Source of the DNA: an uncultured Bacilli bacterium
GTDB taxonomy: Bacteria > Bacillota_I > Bacilli_A > RF39 > UBA660
DNA length: 5,242 bases
NCBI GenBank assembly: GCA_947626215.1
Contig: CANQRJ010000095.1
Span: forward strand, 1 to 5,242
Reading direction: 5' to 3'
The notes below the pieces were generated by a model. The model was not told the origin of the DNA, made no database searches, and was given only the letters and a program-made list of their open reading frames with translations. The translations under genes were made by a program, and so were the position numbers. The number at the start of each line of letters is the position of its first letter. Position 1 is the first letter of the stretch. Shown here one piece after another: positions 4,983-5,242 of the stretch.

Positions 4983-5014
4983 ATTTTATCATGCAACCCC
5001 CCCCCCGATGTCAA
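4983..5014 (-). promoter_or_regulatory. Promoter of the surface gene with poly-G spacer
   Basis: On the minus strand a perfect TTGACA (5014-5009) and TAAAAT (4988-4983, preceded by TG and one base) are separated by 20 bp, ten of which are an uninterrupted G run. The usual optimum is 17 bp, so the present length may be a low-expression state unless the extended -10 compensates. Transcription would start near 4976, leaving a leader of about 23 nt with the Shine-Dalgarno AGGGTGA (4969-4963). Confidence 0.8.
4997..5006. repeat. Homopolymer run of ten C (G on the minus strand)
   Basis: A run of ten identical C/G bases stands in otherwise very AT-rich non-coding DNA. Such runs change length by slippage during replication. 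Its place inside the promoter spacer makes a regulatory role likely. Confidence 0.97.
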
Positions 5015-5046
5015 TTTACACTTTTGAATGTTACCGATTTTTGATG

Positions 5047-5135
5047 TGTAGGCAATTATCATTTTACTATTGATTTTCTTTTCTTATGTATGTTATGATC
5101 ATTTCAGGAAGTCATTCGTGGCTAGTGCCTACCAC
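5047..5135 (+). repeat. Direct repeat, copy B: promoter and leader of toxin unit 2
   Basis: This is the second copy of the 89-bp element at 2644-2732, with a single base difference. It lies just outside the surface-gene promoter and reads away from it. Recombination between the copies would delete the LRR remnant, the 23-bp repeats and the surface gene, leaving one hybrid toxin unit. Confidence 0.95.
5070..5099 (+). promoter_or_regulatory. Promoter of toxin mRNA 2
   Basis: TTGATT (5070-5075), an 18-bp spacer, then TATGAT (5094-5099) with an extended TG. It is identical to the promoter of unit 1. The likely start is A5106. Confidence 0.8.
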
Positions 5136-5161
5136 TTCTTATTTTTTCTGAAAGGAGTGGT
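5131..5161 (+). promoter_or_regulatory. Leader hairpin sequestering the toxin 2 Shine-Dalgarno
   Basis: ACCACTTCTT (5131-5140) pairs with AAGGAGTGGT (5152-5161) over 10 bp with one G-U and an 11-base loop, burying the Shine-Dalgarno AAAGGAG. Compared with unit 1, the C-G at stem position 6 becomes T-A, and further pairs change while pairing is kept. Confidence 0.75.
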
Positions 5162-5165
5162 CTTT

Positions 5166-5242
5166 ATGAGTAAAAGATTTTTTATTTTACAACTTATGAA
5201 ATATATCACCATTATTATCTTTTTTATCATGATTTGTATTTT
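5166..5242 (+). CDS. Small hydrophobic basic peptide, candidate type I toxin (copy 2, cut by window edge)
   Basis: It starts at ATG 5166, seven to nine bases after AAAGGAG. The visible 25 codons read MSKRFFILQLMKYITIIIFF then IMICI, and the frame is open at the window end. Shared with copy 1 are the K-R pair at 3-4, FIL, the LM pair before a basic residue and Y, and the hydrophobic run ending near a Cys. Differences are mostly conservative (I/F, R/K, V/I, L/I), as expected for selection on a membrane peptide. The stop, the 3' pairing arm and any antisense RNA would lie beyond 5242. As for copy 1, membrane toxin is the favoured reading from locus layout rather than from a recognised family. 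Confidence 0.7.
   Translation, partial: MSKRFFILQLMKYITIIIFFIMICI

Overview
The window comes from an AT-rich, low-GC Gram-positive bacterium that uses the standard code (TGG for Trp, TGA as a stop in at least one frame). The conserved genes and the style of the surface and leucine-rich-repeat proteins resemble gut Bacilli of the RF39/Erysipelotrichales kind, but that placement is only an impression. The window has two unlike halves: a housekeeping operon (1-2400, minus strand) and an accessory island of small and variable elements (about 2400-5242).

Housekeeping half. On the minus strand lies the start of the str operon: rpsL (S12, 1860-2273), rpsG (S7, 1362-1829) and the first 449 codons of fusA (EF-G, 1-1349, cut by the window edge). 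A near-consensus promoter (TTGACA, 17 bp, TAAGAT with an extended -10) lies at 2370-2398. It feeds a leader of about 90 nt with a UUCG-capped hairpin. S12 has Ile where nearly all S12 proteins have Pro (equivalent to E. coli P91).

Accessory half. Between 2640 and 2980 is a compact locus with the architecture of a type I toxin-antitoxin system. A plus-strand promoter makes a short mRNA for a 34-residue hydrophobic, basic peptide. Its Shine-Dalgarno lies in a 10-bp leader hairpin, and the mRNA 5' end is complementary to its own 3' end. A convergent minus-strand promoter makes an antisense RNA of about 120 nt, ending at a strong intrinsic terminator, that covers the mRNA 3' part. A second copy begins at 5047 and runs off the window. 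Its promoter and leader are almost identical over 89 bp, while the peptide has diverged with conservative changes and the leader hairpin has kept its pairing through compensatory changes. I do not recognise the peptide as a named toxin family, so this is the best candidate for an undescribed system here.

Between the two toxin copies, on the minus strand, is a 460-residue membrane-anchored surface protein with a probable beta-helix region (3571-4953). Its promoter carries a run of ten G exactly between the -35 and -10 boxes, a classic layout for phase variation by slipped-strand changes in spacer length. Downstream of it are two perfect 23-bp tandem repeats and an N-terminally truncated BspA-like leucine-rich-repeat gene. 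A decayed fragment of a related LRR gene's 3' end lies next to the rpsL promoter.

How it may work together (inference): the island looks like a recombination-prone patch of variable surface genes held by small addiction-like units. Transcription of the surface gene runs in the same direction as antitoxin RNA 1, and I see no clear terminator between them. Read-through from a switched-on surface promoter could therefore add antisense RNA against toxin 1.
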